Source: Yoonia sp. BS5-3
GTDB taxonomy: Bacteria; Pseudomonadota; Alphaproteobacteria; Rhodobacterales; Rhodobacteraceae
Length of the DNA stretch: 64,000 nucleotides
NCBI RefSeq assembly: GCF_038069655.2
Contig: NZ_CP150951.2
Location: 1,054,001-1,118,000 of the forward strand
Reading direction: 5' to 3'
The notes beneath the pieces were generated by a model that saw nothing but the letters and a program-made list of their open reading frames with translations, searched no databases and was not told the DNA's origin. The position numbers and the translations under genes were made by a program. Below are positions 30,045 through 39,618 of this stretch, one piece after another; the first letter of the stretch is position 1; each line of letters starts with the position of its first letter.

Positions 30045-31184
30045 ATGGAACTGTTACCCTTTACCCATAGCGCTTTCTTGATCGTAATGTCCTGCCTGGT
30101 CGCGCTTGTCGCTGGCTTTACCGGATTGTCATTGACCCGCGATCTATCCGCAAAGCCGATGTTCCAGAAAAAGGCTGCGATTGCCCTGTCGTCGGTGGCG
30201 CTGGGCGGCGGTATCTGGGCGATGCATTTTGTAGCCATGCTGGGCCTGCAATTGCCGATTCTGTTCTACTATGACGCCGCAATCACGCTGGTATCTGCCT
30301 TGTCGGCGATCTTGTTGGTGGGCGCGGCCCTGATCCTTTTGCATTTTGCCGAACGTACACCAAAGATCATCATGCTTGCGGGCGCAATCGTCGGGGTCGG
30401 CGTGCTGGTCATGCACTATATCGGCATGGCCGGGCTTGAGCTTTGCCGCGCGATCTATACCCCCCTGGGCGTCATCTTTTCATCCATTGTGGCCATCGGC
30501 CTATGCATGCTTGCCTTTTGGATTGCCTATGGGCACCGCACCAATCGCAATATCGTTTTGGGCACGTTTTGCTTTGCGACTGCGGTTTGCTCGGTGCATT
30601 TTCTGGCGATGGCTGGCACCGCCTTTGTCGCCGAGCCAGATTTGGCGGAGTTTGGCCCCTCAATGAGCAATGAGACCCTGGCCCTTGGCGTCATCTTTTT
30701 CAGCTTTGTGATTTTTGGCGCCTGTCTTTGGGTCAGCGTAACCTATCTGGTCCCGCCGGTAGATCAGCCCGCCGATGCCCCCAAACCCGAACCCGATCCG
30801 GCACCAACACCGCCGCAAACACTTGCCCCTGTGGCCCCGCAGGTTCCTTGCGAAAGGGATGGCGCAAAGGTCTTTGTACGTGCCGGTGATGTGCTGTTTC
30901 TGCGCGCGGATGGGCACTATTCCCAAGTCTATACTGAAAGTGAGCGCCTCTTCTGTGTGTGGCCCATCACCGAAGCCACCCGCCGCTTGCTTCCTGCCGG
31001 TTTTCTGCAGACCCATCGCAGTTATCTGGTCAATCCTGGCCGCGTCGCTCGGTTTGAGCGCAGCAAGGATAAGGGGCGCTGTGTCTTTGACGCACCTGAC
31101 CTGCCCCCGGCCCCGGTCAGCCGCACCAAGCTGCGGGCGACTCAGGATGCACTTGCAAACCAGGATGGCGCAACTCGTGCATGA
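30045..31184 (+). CDS. coxC: MHYT-LytTR membrane regulator (CoxC-like)
   Basis: 379-residue membrane transcription factor. Residues 1-225 form an MHYT sensor with about seven helices and the repeated AMHFVAM, VMHYIGM and SVHFLAM motifs thought to bind copper or a gas-sensing metal. A proline-rich linker follows, then a LytTR DNA-binding domain (FVRAGDVLFLRADGHYSQVYT, FLQTHRSYLVNP). CoxC and CoxH of Oligotropha carboxidovorans have the same fusion and control CO dehydrogenase genes. Here it immediately precedes coxM on the same strand. ATG 30045 is preferred over the TTG at 30009. It probably senses CO or redox state and regulates the cluster. Confidence 0.85.
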   Translation: MELLPFTHSAFLIVMSCLVALVAGFTGLSLTRDLSAKPMFQKKAAIALSSVALGGGIWAMHFVAMLGLQLPILFYYDAAITLVSALSAILLVGAALILLHFAERTPKIIMLAGAIVGVGVLVMHYIGMAGLELCRAIYTPLGVIFSSIVAIGLCMLAFWIAYGHRTNRNIVLGTFCFATAVCSVHFLAMAGTAFVAEPDLAEFGPSMSNETLALGVIFFSFVIFGACLWVSVTYLVPPVDQPADAPKPEPDPAPTPPQTLAPVAPQVPCERDGAKVFVRAGDVLFLRADGHYSQVYTESERLFCVWPITEATRRLLPAGFLQTHRSYLVNPGRVARFERSKDKGRCVFDAPDLPPAPVSRTKLRATQDALANQDGATRA

Positions 31185-31301
31185 GCACGCGCATTTCGTG
31201 CAAAAACCCAGTCTTTCATTGATTTTCTAAAGTCAAAGTATGCCGTTGCATGCTCACCTATCCCTTAGCCAGATCAATCGCTTTTTTAGGGAGGAGAGCC
31301 G

Positions 31302-32156
31302 ATGATTCCAGCGGCCTTTGAATATTACAGACCCAAGGACATGGCCGGTGTCCTATCCTTGCTTGAAGAACACGGCGATGATGCCCGTGTTATGGCGGGC
31401 GGCCACAGCCTGATCCCGATGATGAAGCTGCGCATGGCCGACGTGCCGCATCTGATCGACCTGCAAGATGTGGGCGGTCTGTCTGATATCGCCTTGGATG
31501 GGGACATGATCCGTATCGGTGCGATGGTCACGCAGGCCCAGATTATTGACCATGCGGGCTTGACCGAAAGCGCCCCGATCTTGCGCGAAGCCGCCCTGCA
31601 AATCGCCGATCCGCAGGTCCGTTATATGGGGACCGTCGGCGGCAATGTGGCCAATGGCGATCCGGGCAACGACATGCCCGGCTTGATGCAATGTCTTGAT
31701 GCGACCTTCCATTTGATCGGTCCTGACGGGACCCGTGATGTCGCGGCCCGCGACTTTTACGAGGCCGCCTATATGACCGAGCGCGAAGACGAAGAAGTGC
31801 TGACAGGGGTGACCATCCCTGCTCCCACCGGCGGCTATGCCTATGAAAAGCAAAAGCGCAAAATCGGTGACTATGCCACCGCTGCAGCCGCTGTTCAGAT
31901 CACCAAGGATGGGGGCGCCTGTGCCAGTGCCTCAATCGCGATGACCAATCTAAGCGATACACCAATCCATTCCCAAGCGGCCGCCGCCGCCCTTGTCGGC
32001 ACACCCGTGGATGAGCCCGCGCTCAGCGCCGCTGTTGCCGCGATGCTGGCCGATATTGATCCGGTTGAGGATAATCGCGGCCCCGCCGCATTCAAAAGCC
32101 ATGTCGCTGGCGTGATCCTGCGCCGCGCGATCACACGCGCCTGGTCGCGGGCCTGA
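31302..32156 (+). CDS. coxM: Aerobic carbon monoxide dehydrogenase, FAD-binding medium subunit
   Basis: 284-residue flavoprotein that accepts electrons from the 2Fe-2S centres of CoxS and passes them to the quinone pool. FAD-binding motifs [10 protein letters not shown] (residues 32-41) and [15 protein letters not shown] (about residues 111-125) match the xanthine dehydrogenase family M subunits. ATG at 31302 follows AGGGAGGAG. CoxM, S and L are adjacent in the order used by form I CO dehydrogenases. Confidence 0.95.
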   Translation: MIPAAFEYYRPKDMAGVLSLLEEHGDDARVMAGGHSLIPMMKLRMADVPHLIDLQDVGGLSDIALDGDMIRIGAMVTQAQIIDHAGLTESAPILREAALQIADPQVRYMGTVGGNVANGDPGNDMPGLMQCLDATFHLIGPDGTRDVAARDFYEAAYMTEREDEEVLTGVTIPAPTGGYAYEKQKRKIGDYATAAAAVQITKDGGACASASIAMTNLSDTPIHSQAAAAALVGTPVDEPALSAAVAAMLADIDPVEDNRGPAAFKSHVAGVILRRAITRAWSRA

Positions 32157-32170
32157 GGGAGGAGACAAAG

Positions 32171-32665
32171 ATGTCGAATAAGATGCATATTAAGTTGAAT
32201 GTGAACGGCAAGGACGAGGAATTCCTCGCCGAACCGCGCGAATTGCTGATCTACACCCTGCGTGAGCGGCTGAATATCACTGGCCCGCATATTGGCTGCG
32301 AAACCTCGCATTGCGGGGCCTGCACGGTGACGATTGATGGCAAATCGGTCAAATCCTGCACCATGTTTGCCGCCCAAGCGGATGGGAAAGAGATCACCAC
32401 AATCGAAGGGATCGGCGGCCCCGACGACCTGCACCCGCTGCAGGCTGCGTTCAAGGAACATCACGGCCTGCAATGCGGCTATTGCACGCCGGGCATGATC
32501 ACCCGGGCCACCAAGTTGCTTGAAGAGAACCCCAACCCGACCGAGGAAGAAATCCGCTTTGGCATGGCTGGCAATATCTGCCGCTGTACCGGGTATCAGA
32601 ACATCATCAAATCCATTCAGGCCGCCGCCGCCGAAATGTCAGCCGCGAAGGAGGCCGCAGAATGA
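32171..32665 (+). CDS. coxS: Aerobic carbon monoxide dehydrogenase, 2Fe-2S small subunit
   Basis: 164-residue iron-sulfur protein with two 2Fe-2S clusters. The plant-type set is [12 protein letters not shown] with the distal cysteine in KSCTMF. The second set is [10 protein letters not shown] and [10 protein letters not shown]. It connects the molybdenum site of CoxL to the FAD of CoxM. GGGAGGAGA precedes the start. Its TGA overlaps the ATG of coxL (ATGA). Confidence 0.96.
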   Translation: MSNKMHIKLNVNGKDEEFLAEPRELLIYTLRERLNITGPHIGCETSHCGACTVTIDGKSVKSCTMFAAQADGKEITTIEGIGGPDDLHPLQAAFKEHHGLQCGYCTPGMITRATKLLEENPNPTEEEIRFGMAGNICRCTGYQNIIKSIQAAAAEMSAAKEAAE

Positions 32666-35088
32666 AGGACGAAGTAACTCGCGACGAACGTATCGATAAC
32701 CTCAAGGGGATGGGCTGCTCGCGCAAGCGGGTCGAAGACGCCCGCTTTACCCAAGGCAAGGGCAATTATGTCGATGACATCAAGCTGGACGGGATGCTGT
32801 TTGGCGATTTCGTCCGCTCGCCCTATGCCCATGCCCGGATCAAGAATATTGATACCGCTGCCGCCCTTGAGGTGCCTGGCGTGCTGGCCGTTTTGACCGC
32901 CGCTGATCTGGAACCGCTTGGCCTGCATTGGATGCCCACCTTGGCCGGTGACAAGCAAATGGTCCTGGCTGATGGCAAGGTCCTGTTTCAGGGCCAAGAG
33001 GTTGCATTTGTTGTCGCCGAAGACCGGTATGCCGCTGCCGACGGGATGGAGGCGGTCGAGGTCGAATATGAGGAACTGTCCGTCATCGTCGATCCGTTTG
33101 AAGCGCTGAAATCTGATGTGGTTTTGCGCGAAGATACGGTCGATGAAAACGGCAAGCCAACCGATGGCGCCCATGGGCCGCGCAACCATCCAAACCATAT
33201 CTTCACCTGGGAAGCAGGCGACAAAGACCCCACAGAAGAGGTCATCGCCAATGCCGAAATCGTCGCCGAAGAGGAAATGTATTATCATCGCACCCATCCC
33301 TGCCCGCTGGAAACCTGCGGCTGTGTGGCATCGATGGACAAGGTCAATGGCAAGCTGACCCTATGGGGCACCTTCCAGGCGCCGCATGCAATCCGCACGA
33401 TTGTCTCGCTGATCTCAGGTCTTGAAGAGCATAACATCCGCGTCATCAGCCCGGACATCGGCGGGGGCTTCGGCAATAAGGTCGGTGCATATCCGGGTTA
33501 TGTGTGTTCTGTCGTCGCCTCCATCGTGACCGGCAAACCCGTCAAATGGATCGAAGACCGGATGGACAATCTGATGACCACGGCCTTCGCCCGCGACTAT
33601 TGGATGAAAGGCAAGATCAGCGCTACGCCAGAGGGGAAGATCACCGGCCTTCATTGCCATGTCACGGCGGATCATGGCGGCTTTGATGCCTGTGCCGATC
33701 CGACAAAATTCCCGGCAGGGTTTATGAATATCTGTACCGGGTCATATGATATCCCGACCGCCTATCTGGCGGTGGATGGGGTCTATACCAACAAGGCCCC
33801 TGGCGGTGTCAGTTATCGCTGTTCGTTCCGCGTGACCGAGGCTGTCTATTTCATCGAACGGATGATTGAGGTTTTGGCCATCAAGCTGGACATGGACGCT
33901 GCTGAGCTGCGCCGCATCAACTTTATCAAGAAAGAACAGTTCCCCTATACCGCCGCACTTGGCTGGGAATATGACAGTGGCGATTACCACACCGCTTGGG
34001 ACAAGGCGCTGAAGGCCGTCGACTATGACGGGCTGCGCGCAGAGCAGGCGCAACGTGTCGCGGATTTCAAGGCCGGGAAAACCCGCAAGCTGATGGGCAT
34101 CGGGCTATCATTCTTTACCGAGATCGTCGGGGCTGGCCCGGTCAAGAATTGCGATATTCTGGGCCTGGGGATGTTCGATAGCTGCGAAATTCGCATCCAC
34201 CCCACAGGGTCAGCGATTGCGCGGCTTGGCACCATTAGCCAGGGTCAGGGCCACGCAACAACCTTTGCGCAGATCCTCGCCTCAGAAATCGGGCTGCCTG
34301 CGGACAGTATCACCATCGAAGAAGGTGATACTGACACTGCACCTTACGGTCTGGGGACTTATGGTTCTCGCTCAACCCCTGTAGCGGGGGCGGCCACGGC
34401 CATGGCGGGGCGCAAAATCCGCGCCAAGGCGCAGATGATCGCGGCCTATCTGTTGGAAGTGCATGACAATGACGTCGAATTTGATGTCGACCGCTTTGTT
34501 GTCAAAGGCGCGCCCGAGCGGTTCAAGACCATGAAAGAAGTCGCTTTTGCCGCCTATAACCAAGCGATCCCAGGGATCGAGCCAGGGCTAGAGGCGGTCA
34601 GCTATTATGATCCGCCCAATATGACCTATCCGTTCGGGGCGTATATCTGCGTGATGGATATCGATGTGGATACCGGCGTGACTGATATTCGGCGCTTCTA
34701 TGCGCTGGATGATTGCGGCACGCGGATCAACCCGATGATCATCGAAGGCCAGGTCCATGGTGGCCTGACCGAGGCGCTAGCCGTCGCGTTGGGCCAGGAA
34801 ATTGCCTATGATAATATGGGCAATGTGAAGACCGGCACATTGATGGATTTCTTCCTGCCGACCGCATGGGAAGTGCCCAATTACGAAACCGACTACACCG
34901 TCACCCCGTCCCCGCATCATCCGATTGGCGCCAAGGGCGTGGGCGAAAGCCCCCATGTAGGCGGTGTGCCGTGTTTCTCAAATGCTGTGCAGGATGCGTT
35001 CCGCCCCTTTGGGAACACGCATACGAACATGCCGCATGATCATTGGCGGATTTGGAAAACAGCGAATGGGCTGGGTCTGCACGACTAA
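32662..35088 (+). CDS. coxL: Aerobic carbon monoxide dehydrogenase, molybdenum large subunit (form I)
   Basis: 808-residue Mo-Cu subunit that oxidises CO to CO2 with water. The form I active-site loop is SYRCSFR at residues 384-390; C387 corresponds to the copper-ligating cysteine, and the first residue is Ser where form I proteins usually have Ala. Downstream, GGGFGNK and GAKGVGESP (the active-site glutamate region) are intact. It is clearly not the form II (AYRGAGR) type. Lies four bases into the end of coxS; a GC-rich palindrome cluster separates it from coxD. Confidence 0.95.
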   Translation: MKDEVTRDERIDNLKGMGCSRKRVEDARFTQGKGNYVDDIKLDGMLFGDFVRSPYAHARIKNIDTAAALEVPGVLAVLTAADLEPLGLHWMPTLAGDKQMVLADGKVLFQGQEVAFVVAEDRYAAADGMEAVEVEYEELSVIVDPFEALKSDVVLREDTVDENGKPTDGAHGPRNHPNHIFTWEAGDKDPTEEVIANAEIVAEEEMYYHRTHPCPLETCGCVASMDKVNGKLTLWGTFQAPHAIRTIVSLISGLEEHNIRVISPDIGGGFGNKVGAYPGYVCSVVASIVTGKPVKWIEDRMDNLMTTAFARDYWMKGKISATPEGKITGLHCHVTADHGGFDACADPTKFPAGFMNICTGSYDIPTAYLAVDGVYTNKAPGGVSYRCSFRVTEAVYFIERMIEVLAIKLDMDAAELRRINFIKKEQFPYTAALGWEYDSGDYHTAWDKALKAVDYDGLRAEQAQRVADFKAGKTRKLMGIGLSFFTEIVGAGPVKNCDILGLGMFDSCEIRIHPTGSAIARLGTISQGQGHATTFAQILASEIGLPADSITIEEGDTDTAPYGLGTYGSRSTPVAGAATAMAGRKIRAKAQMIAAYLLEVHDNDVEFDVDRFVVKGAPERFKTMKEVAFAAYNQAIPGIEPGLEAVSYYDPPNMTYPFGAYICVMDIDVDTGVTDIRRFYALDDCGTRINPMIIEGQVHGGLTEALAVALGQEIAYDNMGNVKTGTLMDFFLPTAWEVPNYETDYTVTPSPHHPIGAKGVGESPHVGGVPCFSNAVQDAFRPFGNTHTNMPHDHWRIWKTANGLGLHD

Positions 35089-35095
35089 GCGCGCT

Positions 35096-35176
35096 CACGG
35101 CGCCCCGGGCTTGCCCCGGGGCCTCTTACTCTCTTCTTTTGCCAGAGGTCCTGGGTCAGGCCCGGGACACGAGATA
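35096..35176 (+). repeat. GC-rich palindrome pair between coxL and coxD
   Basis: GCCCCGGG-CTTG-CCCCGGGGC (around 35101-35121) is followed by a T/C-rich tract and then GTCCTGGGTCAGGCCCGGGAC (around 35150-35168). The first hairpin could act as a partial terminator or processing site that lowers expression of the accessory genes relative to coxMSL. Similar GC palindromes are common between genes in Rhodobacteraceae. Confidence 0.5.
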
Positions 35177-35180
35177 CCAA

Positions 35181-36056
35181 ATGTCCTACCAATCACTTCA
35201 AACAAACCTGGCGGACCAGGGCTATGTTGCATCGGATGATTTAGCCGTTGCATTGCAGCTGGCCTTGTCCCTTGGCCGCCCCTTGTTGCTGGAAGGGGCT
35301 GCTGGCGTTGGCAAAACCGAAATTGCCCGGACCTTGTCAGCGGTCCAGGACACGCAATTGATACGGTTGCAATGCTACGAAGGTCTGGACGCATCACAGG
35401 CAATTTATGAATGGAACTACCAACGCCAATTGCTAGCGATCCGCGCATCAGCAGAGGATGGGCAGACGGGCAAAGCCGTCGAAGACCGCATCTTTTCGCG
35501 CGATTTCCTGCTGGAGCGCCCCTTGCTGGCCGCCATCACCCAAGATGTATCCCCGGTTCTGCTGATTGATGAAATTGACCGCGCTGACGAAGAATTTGAG
35601 GCCTATCTCTTGGAAATCCTGTCCGATTTTCAGGTCTCTATTCCTGAGCTTGGCACGATTACCGCAACCACCCGCCCGATTGTCATCCTGACATCCAACG
35701 GCACCCGCGATCTGTCGGATGCACTGCGCCGCCGGTGTCTTTATACCTATGTGCCCTATCCAGACCGCGCGACTGAACTGGCCATCCTGAACGCGCGCTG
35801 CCCGGATATCGAGGCCCAGCTGGCCGCACAAATCATCGGATTTGTCCAAAAGCTACGCGAGGAAGAACTTGAAAAGACCCCCGGCATCGCCGAGATGCTG
35901 GATTTCGCCGCTGCATTGATGGGCCTTGGAATTGCGGACCTGACCGAAGACCCAGCCATCCTGCAATCGACCCTGACCACGCTTTTGAAAACCCAATCTG
36001 ACCAGGCCAGTATCACCCCCGAGGTCGCAGGCCGCATTGCAGGCAAAGCCGCATGA
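35181..36056 (+). CDS. coxD: CoxD, MoxR-type AAA+ ATPase for CODH active-site maturation
   Basis: 291-residue AAA+ ATPase with Walker A GAAGVGKTE, Walker B LLIDEIDRADEEFEAYLLE and sensor region LTSNGTRDLSDALRRRC. In Oligotropha, CoxD helps insert sulfur and copper into the Mo-Cu site. ATG 35181 gives the family start; the longer in-frame reading would extend back into coxL and through the palindromes. Its stop overlaps the coxE start (ATGA), and MoxR/VWA pairs work together. Confidence 0.93.
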   Translation: MSYQSLQTNLADQGYVASDDLAVALQLALSLGRPLLLEGAAGVGKTEIARTLSAVQDTQLIRLQCYEGLDASQAIYEWNYQRQLLAIRASAEDGQTGKAVEDRIFSRDFLLERPLLAAITQDVSPVLLIDEIDRADEEFEAYLLEILSDFQVSIPELGTITATTRPIVILTSNGTRDLSDALRRRCLYTYVPYPDRATELAILNARCPDIEAQLAAQIIGFVQKLREEELEKTPGIAEMLDFAAALMGLGIADLTEDPAILQSTLTTLLKTQSDQASITPEVAGRIAGKAA

Positions 36057-37237
36057 GCCGCGTCACCAAATTTGCCGCCCGCGATCCTGGTCCAGCCGCC
36101 CGTATGACTGGTTTTATCGCCCATTTGCGCGAAAATGGGTTGCGGCTGGGTGTCGCCGAGGCGGATCTTGCCTTGGCGGCATTGACTCAAATTGAGGCCA
36201 TCCGCCCCGATGACAGCCGCCGCGCGCTGCGCGCTGTGTGCACCGGCTGCAAGGAAGAGGCCGAACGGTTCGATGACCTGTTCGACAGTTTCTGGATGGA
36301 TATGGGCCGGGTAAAGCAAAAGACGGTGCCCACCCAATCTGCGCCGCCCAGCGACAATGTTCATTCCTCGCGCGATGCCAAGGGCGAAGATGCGGGCAGC
36401 GCAGGCAGCGCCACAGCGCCTGATGATCGGGGCGATAGCGATGCTGCGGGCGATGGAACGGGTAAGCTGATCGCATCTGAGACAAGCAATATGGCCCAAA
36501 AGGACCTGCGTGAAATGGTCCGCCCCGATGAAATCGCCAAGGCCGAAGAGGTCGCCCGCCTGATCGGCGCAGCCCTGCGCGACACCCGGTCGCGCCGCCG
36601 CATCGCCGCCCGCCGCGGCGACCGGCTGCACTTTCGCAAGACCATCCGCAGCAGCCTGGCCACAGGGGGCGAGCCGCTTCGCCTGATGAAAAAACGCAGA
36701 CCGGACCGGACCCGCAAGATCGTGGCGCTTTGCGATGTGTCGGGATCAATGACCGTGTATGCGCAGGTTTTTCTGGCGTTTCTTGCCGGGTTGATGCGCG
36801 CTGATATGCAGGCCGATGCCTATCTGTTCCACACCCGTCTGGTGCGAATCACCGAGGCTTTGCGCGACAAGGATGCGATGCGTGCCATTGGCCGCCTATC
36901 GTTGATGGCTGACGGGTTTGGCGGTGGTTCAAAGATCGGGCCATCGCTGATGCGCTTTGCAGATACCTATGCCAAACGGTTCGTTGATGGGCGCAGCGTC
37001 GTGCTGATCTTGTCAGATGGGTATGACACCGAAGCGCCCGATCTGATTGGCAAGGCACTGACCAAACTGCGCAAACGCGGCTGCAAGGTGATTTGGCTGA
37101 ACCCGCTAAAAGGGTGGGCCGATTATGCGCCGGTTGCGGCCGGCATGGCCGCGGCCCTTCCGCATCTTGATCTGTTTGCACCGGCCAACACCTTAGGCGA
37201 TCTGGCCGCGCTTGAGCAGGAGCTGACACAGCTATGA
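36053..37237 (+). CDS. coxE: CoxE, von Willebrand factor A domain maturation protein
   Basis: 394-residue protein with a C-terminal VWA-type domain; the MIDAS motif is DVSGS near residue 227. The middle (about residues 90-145) is an acidic, low-complexity linker, and the N-terminal part is helical. It is the partner of the CoxD ATPase in building the CO dehydrogenase active site. It starts in the coxD stop and its TGA overlaps the coxF start. Confidence 0.93.
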   Translation: MSRVTKFAARDPGPAARMTGFIAHLRENGLRLGVAEADLALAALTQIEAIRPDDSRRALRAVCTGCKEEAERFDDLFDSFWMDMGRVKQKTVPTQSAPPSDNVHSSRDAKGEDAGSAGSATAPDDRGDSDAAGDGTGKLIASETSNMAQKDLREMVRPDEIAKAEEVARLIGAALRDTRSRRRIAARRGDRLHFRKTIRSSLATGGEPLRLMKKRRPDRTRKIVALCDVSGSMTVYAQVFLAFLAGLMRADMQADAYLFHTRLVRITEALRDKDAMRAIGRLSLMADGFGGGSKIGPSLMRFADTYAKRFVDGRSVVLILSDGYDTEAPDLIGKALTKLRKRGCKVIWLNPLKGWADYAPVAAGMAAALPHLDLFAPANTLGDLAALEQELTQL

Positions 37238-38034
37238 CCCCGGCTGAGATCATGTCCACCGATTTGGCCGAGGCCGCGCAAGAACTGCGCGCGCGGGATG
37301 AACCCTTTGCCTTTGCGACCATCGTGCGCACGGCAGGGGCTACGGCAGCCAAGCCGGGCGCGAAGGCATTGCTTAGCGCTGATGGCACGATCTTGCATGG
37401 CTGGCTGGGCGGCGGCTGCACGCGCGGGGCGGTCAAACGGGCCGCATTGCAGGCCCTGCAAGATGGCGCACCACAACTGATTTCAGTCGCCCCCGAGGAT
37501 TTGCTGGCCGAAAAAGGCGTCAGCGCCGGGGACGAGGTTGATGGCACGCGCTTTGCCCGCAATGGCTGCCCGTCACGCGGGACGGTCGATATCTTTATCG
37601 AACCTTGCCTGCCGCTACCGCAACTGACTGTCATGGGCAGCTCGCCGGTTGCACAGGCGCTTGTCGCGCTCGCCCCGCAATTTCATTGGGCGGTCACCGC
37701 AGCACCCGGCGCTGAAAAACCCCACCAGCAACGCTTTATCGTGATCGCCACCCAAGGCCAGGGCGATCTGGATGCGCTTAAATCCGCATTGGGCAGCCGC
37801 CCAACCTATGCGTCCTTCGTTGGCAGCGCCCGTAAATTTGCGACCTTGGCGGCAAAGCTTGAGGCCGCAGGCATCGCCCGCCCCTTGATCGATCAGGTTA
37901 AGGCCCCCGCCGGGCTTGATCTGGGTGCGGTCACCCCCGAGGAAATCGCGCTTTCGATCCTGGCCGAACTGGTCCAGGCCCGCCGGTCTGCCATGACTGC
38001 CCCCCAAACTGACACTGCAACGGAGACGACCTGA
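37234..38034 (+). CDS. coxF: CoxF, XdhC family accessory protein
   Basis: 266-residue XdhC/CoxI-family protein. The N-terminal domain has TIVRTAGATAAKPGAKALL, and the C-terminal Rossmann-like part has FVGSARKFATL. XdhC proteins bind and sulfurate the molybdenum cofactor before insertion into the apo-enzyme. Its stop overlaps the ATG of a 33-residue ORF that separates it from coxG. Confidence 0.9.
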   Translation: MTPAEIMSTDLAEAAQELRARDEPFAFATIVRTAGATAAKPGAKALLSADGTILHGWLGGGCTRGAVKRAALQALQDGAPQLISVAPEDLLAEKGVSAGDEVDGTRFARNGCPSRGTVDIFIEPCLPLPQLTVMGSSPVAQALVALAPQFHWAVTAAPGAEKPHQQRFIVIATQGQGDLDALKSALGSRPTYASFVGSARKFATLAAKLEAAGIARPLIDQVKAPAGLDLGAVTPEEIALSILAELVQARRSAMTAPQTDTATETT

Positions 38035-38135
38035 TGAAAAAACTAAAGTCGACTATTGCACGAATTCACCGCAAACTGATGCTAACGCCCAAACAGGCGG
38101 AACAATTAGCAGCGATCAAATTCCCCTGTTGTTAA
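38034..38135 (+). CDS. Small ORF (33 aa) between coxF and coxG
   Basis: ATG at 38034 overlaps the coxF stop (TGATG) and is preceded by GGAG eight bases upstream, a good Shine-Dalgarno. The product is a basic peptide beginning MKKLKSTIARIHRKL and ending in KFPCC, with a PKQAEQLAAIK middle that could form a helix. It ends 12 bases before the coxG start, which has its own AAGAAGGA. No known family. Tight coupling and two terminal cysteines suggest a small accessory protein, possibly metal-binding, for the Mo-Cu enzyme; that role is inference. Confidence 0.6.
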   Translation: MKKLKSTIARIHRKLMLTPKQAEQLAAIKFPCC

Positions 38136-38147
38136 GAAGGAAAACAA

Positions 38148-38603
38148 ATGGAACTCGCAGACGAAATCGTCATCAACGCCCCCAAGGAAAAGGTTTATGC
38201 CGCGCTCAATGACCCGGAAATCCTGCAGCAATGCATCCCTGGCTGCGAAGAGCTGGTCAAACATTCGGATACCGACCTAGAGGCCAAGGTCGTTTTGAAA
38301 GTCGGCCCAGTGAAGGCGAAATTCAGCGGCGATGTGCAGCTTGATACCGCCGGGGCACCCGATGCATTTTCGCTGACAGGGCAAGGCAATGGCGGCGCGG
38401 CGGGCCATGCCAAGGGCGGGGCCGATGTCACATTGACGGCGGATGGTCCGGACAGCACCATCCTGCGATATGAGGCCAAGGCCGAAATCGGTGGCAAGCT
38501 TGCCCAGCTCGGCAGCCGTCTGATCCAGGGCACGGCCAAGAAACTGGCGGCGAAGTTCTTTAAATCATTCGCTGATGTGGTCAATGAAGACGCCACTGCC
38601 TAA
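38148..38603 (+). CDS. coxG: CoxG-like SRPBCC protein
   Basis: 151-residue SRPBCC-fold protein starting MELADEIVINAPKEKVYAAL, the family N-terminus. CoxG proteins are reported to anchor CO dehydrogenase to the inner face of the membrane. Most are over 200 residues with a C-terminal membrane helix; this one ends right after the SRPBCC domain, so it is the short form without an anchor. Its 3' end overlaps coxI. Confidence 0.88.
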   Translation: MELADEIVINAPKEKVYAALNDPEILQQCIPGCEELVKHSDTDLEAKVVLKVGPVKAKFSGDVQLDTAGAPDAFSLTGQGNGGAAGHAKGGADVTLTADGPDSTILRYEAKAEIGGKLAQLGSRLIQGTAKKLAAKFFKSFADVVNEDATA

Positions 38604-39561
38604 CACGCTGGCCTATGCCGAACACGCGTCAGAGATCGTCGCAAAAGGGGCTGCGTGTATCGCGGCCTCTGAACGCTTTGCGCTGATCACATCGCTGGCG
38701 ATTGAGGGCGGCGCGGCCCGGGCGGTTGGATCGCTTGCATTGGTTGACCAAACCGGCCTGATGACCGGCTATCTGTCAAACGGCTGCATTGATCGCGATA
38801 TTCAGCTTCACGCCATGGATGCTTTGCAAACGGGGCAGAAAAAGCTGATCCGCTATGGCGATGGGTCGCGCTATGCCGACCTGAAACTGCCCTGCGGCGG
38901 GGCGCTGACCGTGTTGATTGACCCGGCCCCCGATCATGCGGCCATCACCGCCGCCCATGGCGGATTTCTGGCCCGCAAACCAATAAGCATGGATTTCCAA
39001 GGAACCGATGAAACCGGCGCCACTCTGGCACGGCGGTTCACCTATGCCCCGCAAACCCGGCTGGTTTTGGCAGGGCGCGGTGCGATCTTTCGCTCGGTTG
39101 CGCAAATTGCCCATGCGACGGGCTATGATCTGCGCCTGCTATCGCCCGAGGCCGAAGACCTCGCGGCGATTGGCCATCTGGCCAGTGCTGATCCGGTGCA
39201 TCTGACCACGCCGGACGGGCCTGCGCCCTTAGACGGGATTGATGCCTATTGTGCCTTTTTGACCCTGTTTCATGATCACGACTGGGAGCCATCCCTGCTA
39301 AAGGCGGCCCTTGATACATCTGCCGGGTTTATCGGCAGCTTGGGCAGTCAACGAACCCATGCCATGCGCTGCGCGACATTGGCCGATATGGGCATTGACG
39401 AAAGGGCGCTGAAGCGGCTGCGCGGCCCGATCGGGTTGGTGCCGTCTTTGCGGGATGCGTCCTCAATCGCGGTATCGACATTGGCCGAAATCGTCGCGGC
39501 CTTCCCCGAAGCGGTTGAGATGCAACCGGACAACACGATTGCGACAGCGACGGTTGATTGA
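38584..39561 (+). CDS. coxI: CoxI, XdhC family accessory protein
   Basis: 325-residue XdhC/CoxI protein: ALVDQTGLMTGYLSNGCIDRDI near the start, CGGALTVLID in the middle, and GSLGSQRTHAMR with PIGLVPSLRDASSIAVSTLAEI split in its C-terminal Rossmann-like half. It is predicted to handle the molybdenum cofactor as CoxF does. ATG 38584 is used; ATG 38575 in the same frame is also possible, and both lie inside coxG. It closes the cox operon. Confidence 0.9.
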   Translation: MKTPLPNTLAYAEHASEIVAKGAACIAASERFALITSLAIEGGAARAVGSLALVDQTGLMTGYLSNGCIDRDIQLHAMDALQTGQKKLIRYGDGSRYADLKLPCGGALTVLIDPAPDHAAITAAHGGFLARKPISMDFQGTDETGATLARRFTYAPQTRLVLAGRGAIFRSVAQIAHATGYDLRLLSPEAEDLAAIGHLASADPVHLTTPDGPAPLDGIDAYCAFLTLFHDHDWEPSLLKAALDTSAGFIGSLGSQRTHAMRCATLADMGIDERALKRLRGPIGLVPSLRDASSIAVSTLAEIVAAFPEAVEMQPDNTIATATVD

Positions 39562-39618
39562 CGGGCACAGCGGCAAAACAAATTGCGGTTGTTGGGATAG
39601 CTCTGCTAAGCCAGCGTA

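Noticed and set aside
32662-35088. Form II (putative) CoxL or other xanthine-oxidase-type hydroxylase
   Set aside because: The active-site loop has the copper-ligating cysteine of form I (YRCSFR), not the form II AYRGAGR, and full coxD-E-F-G-I accessory genes follow.
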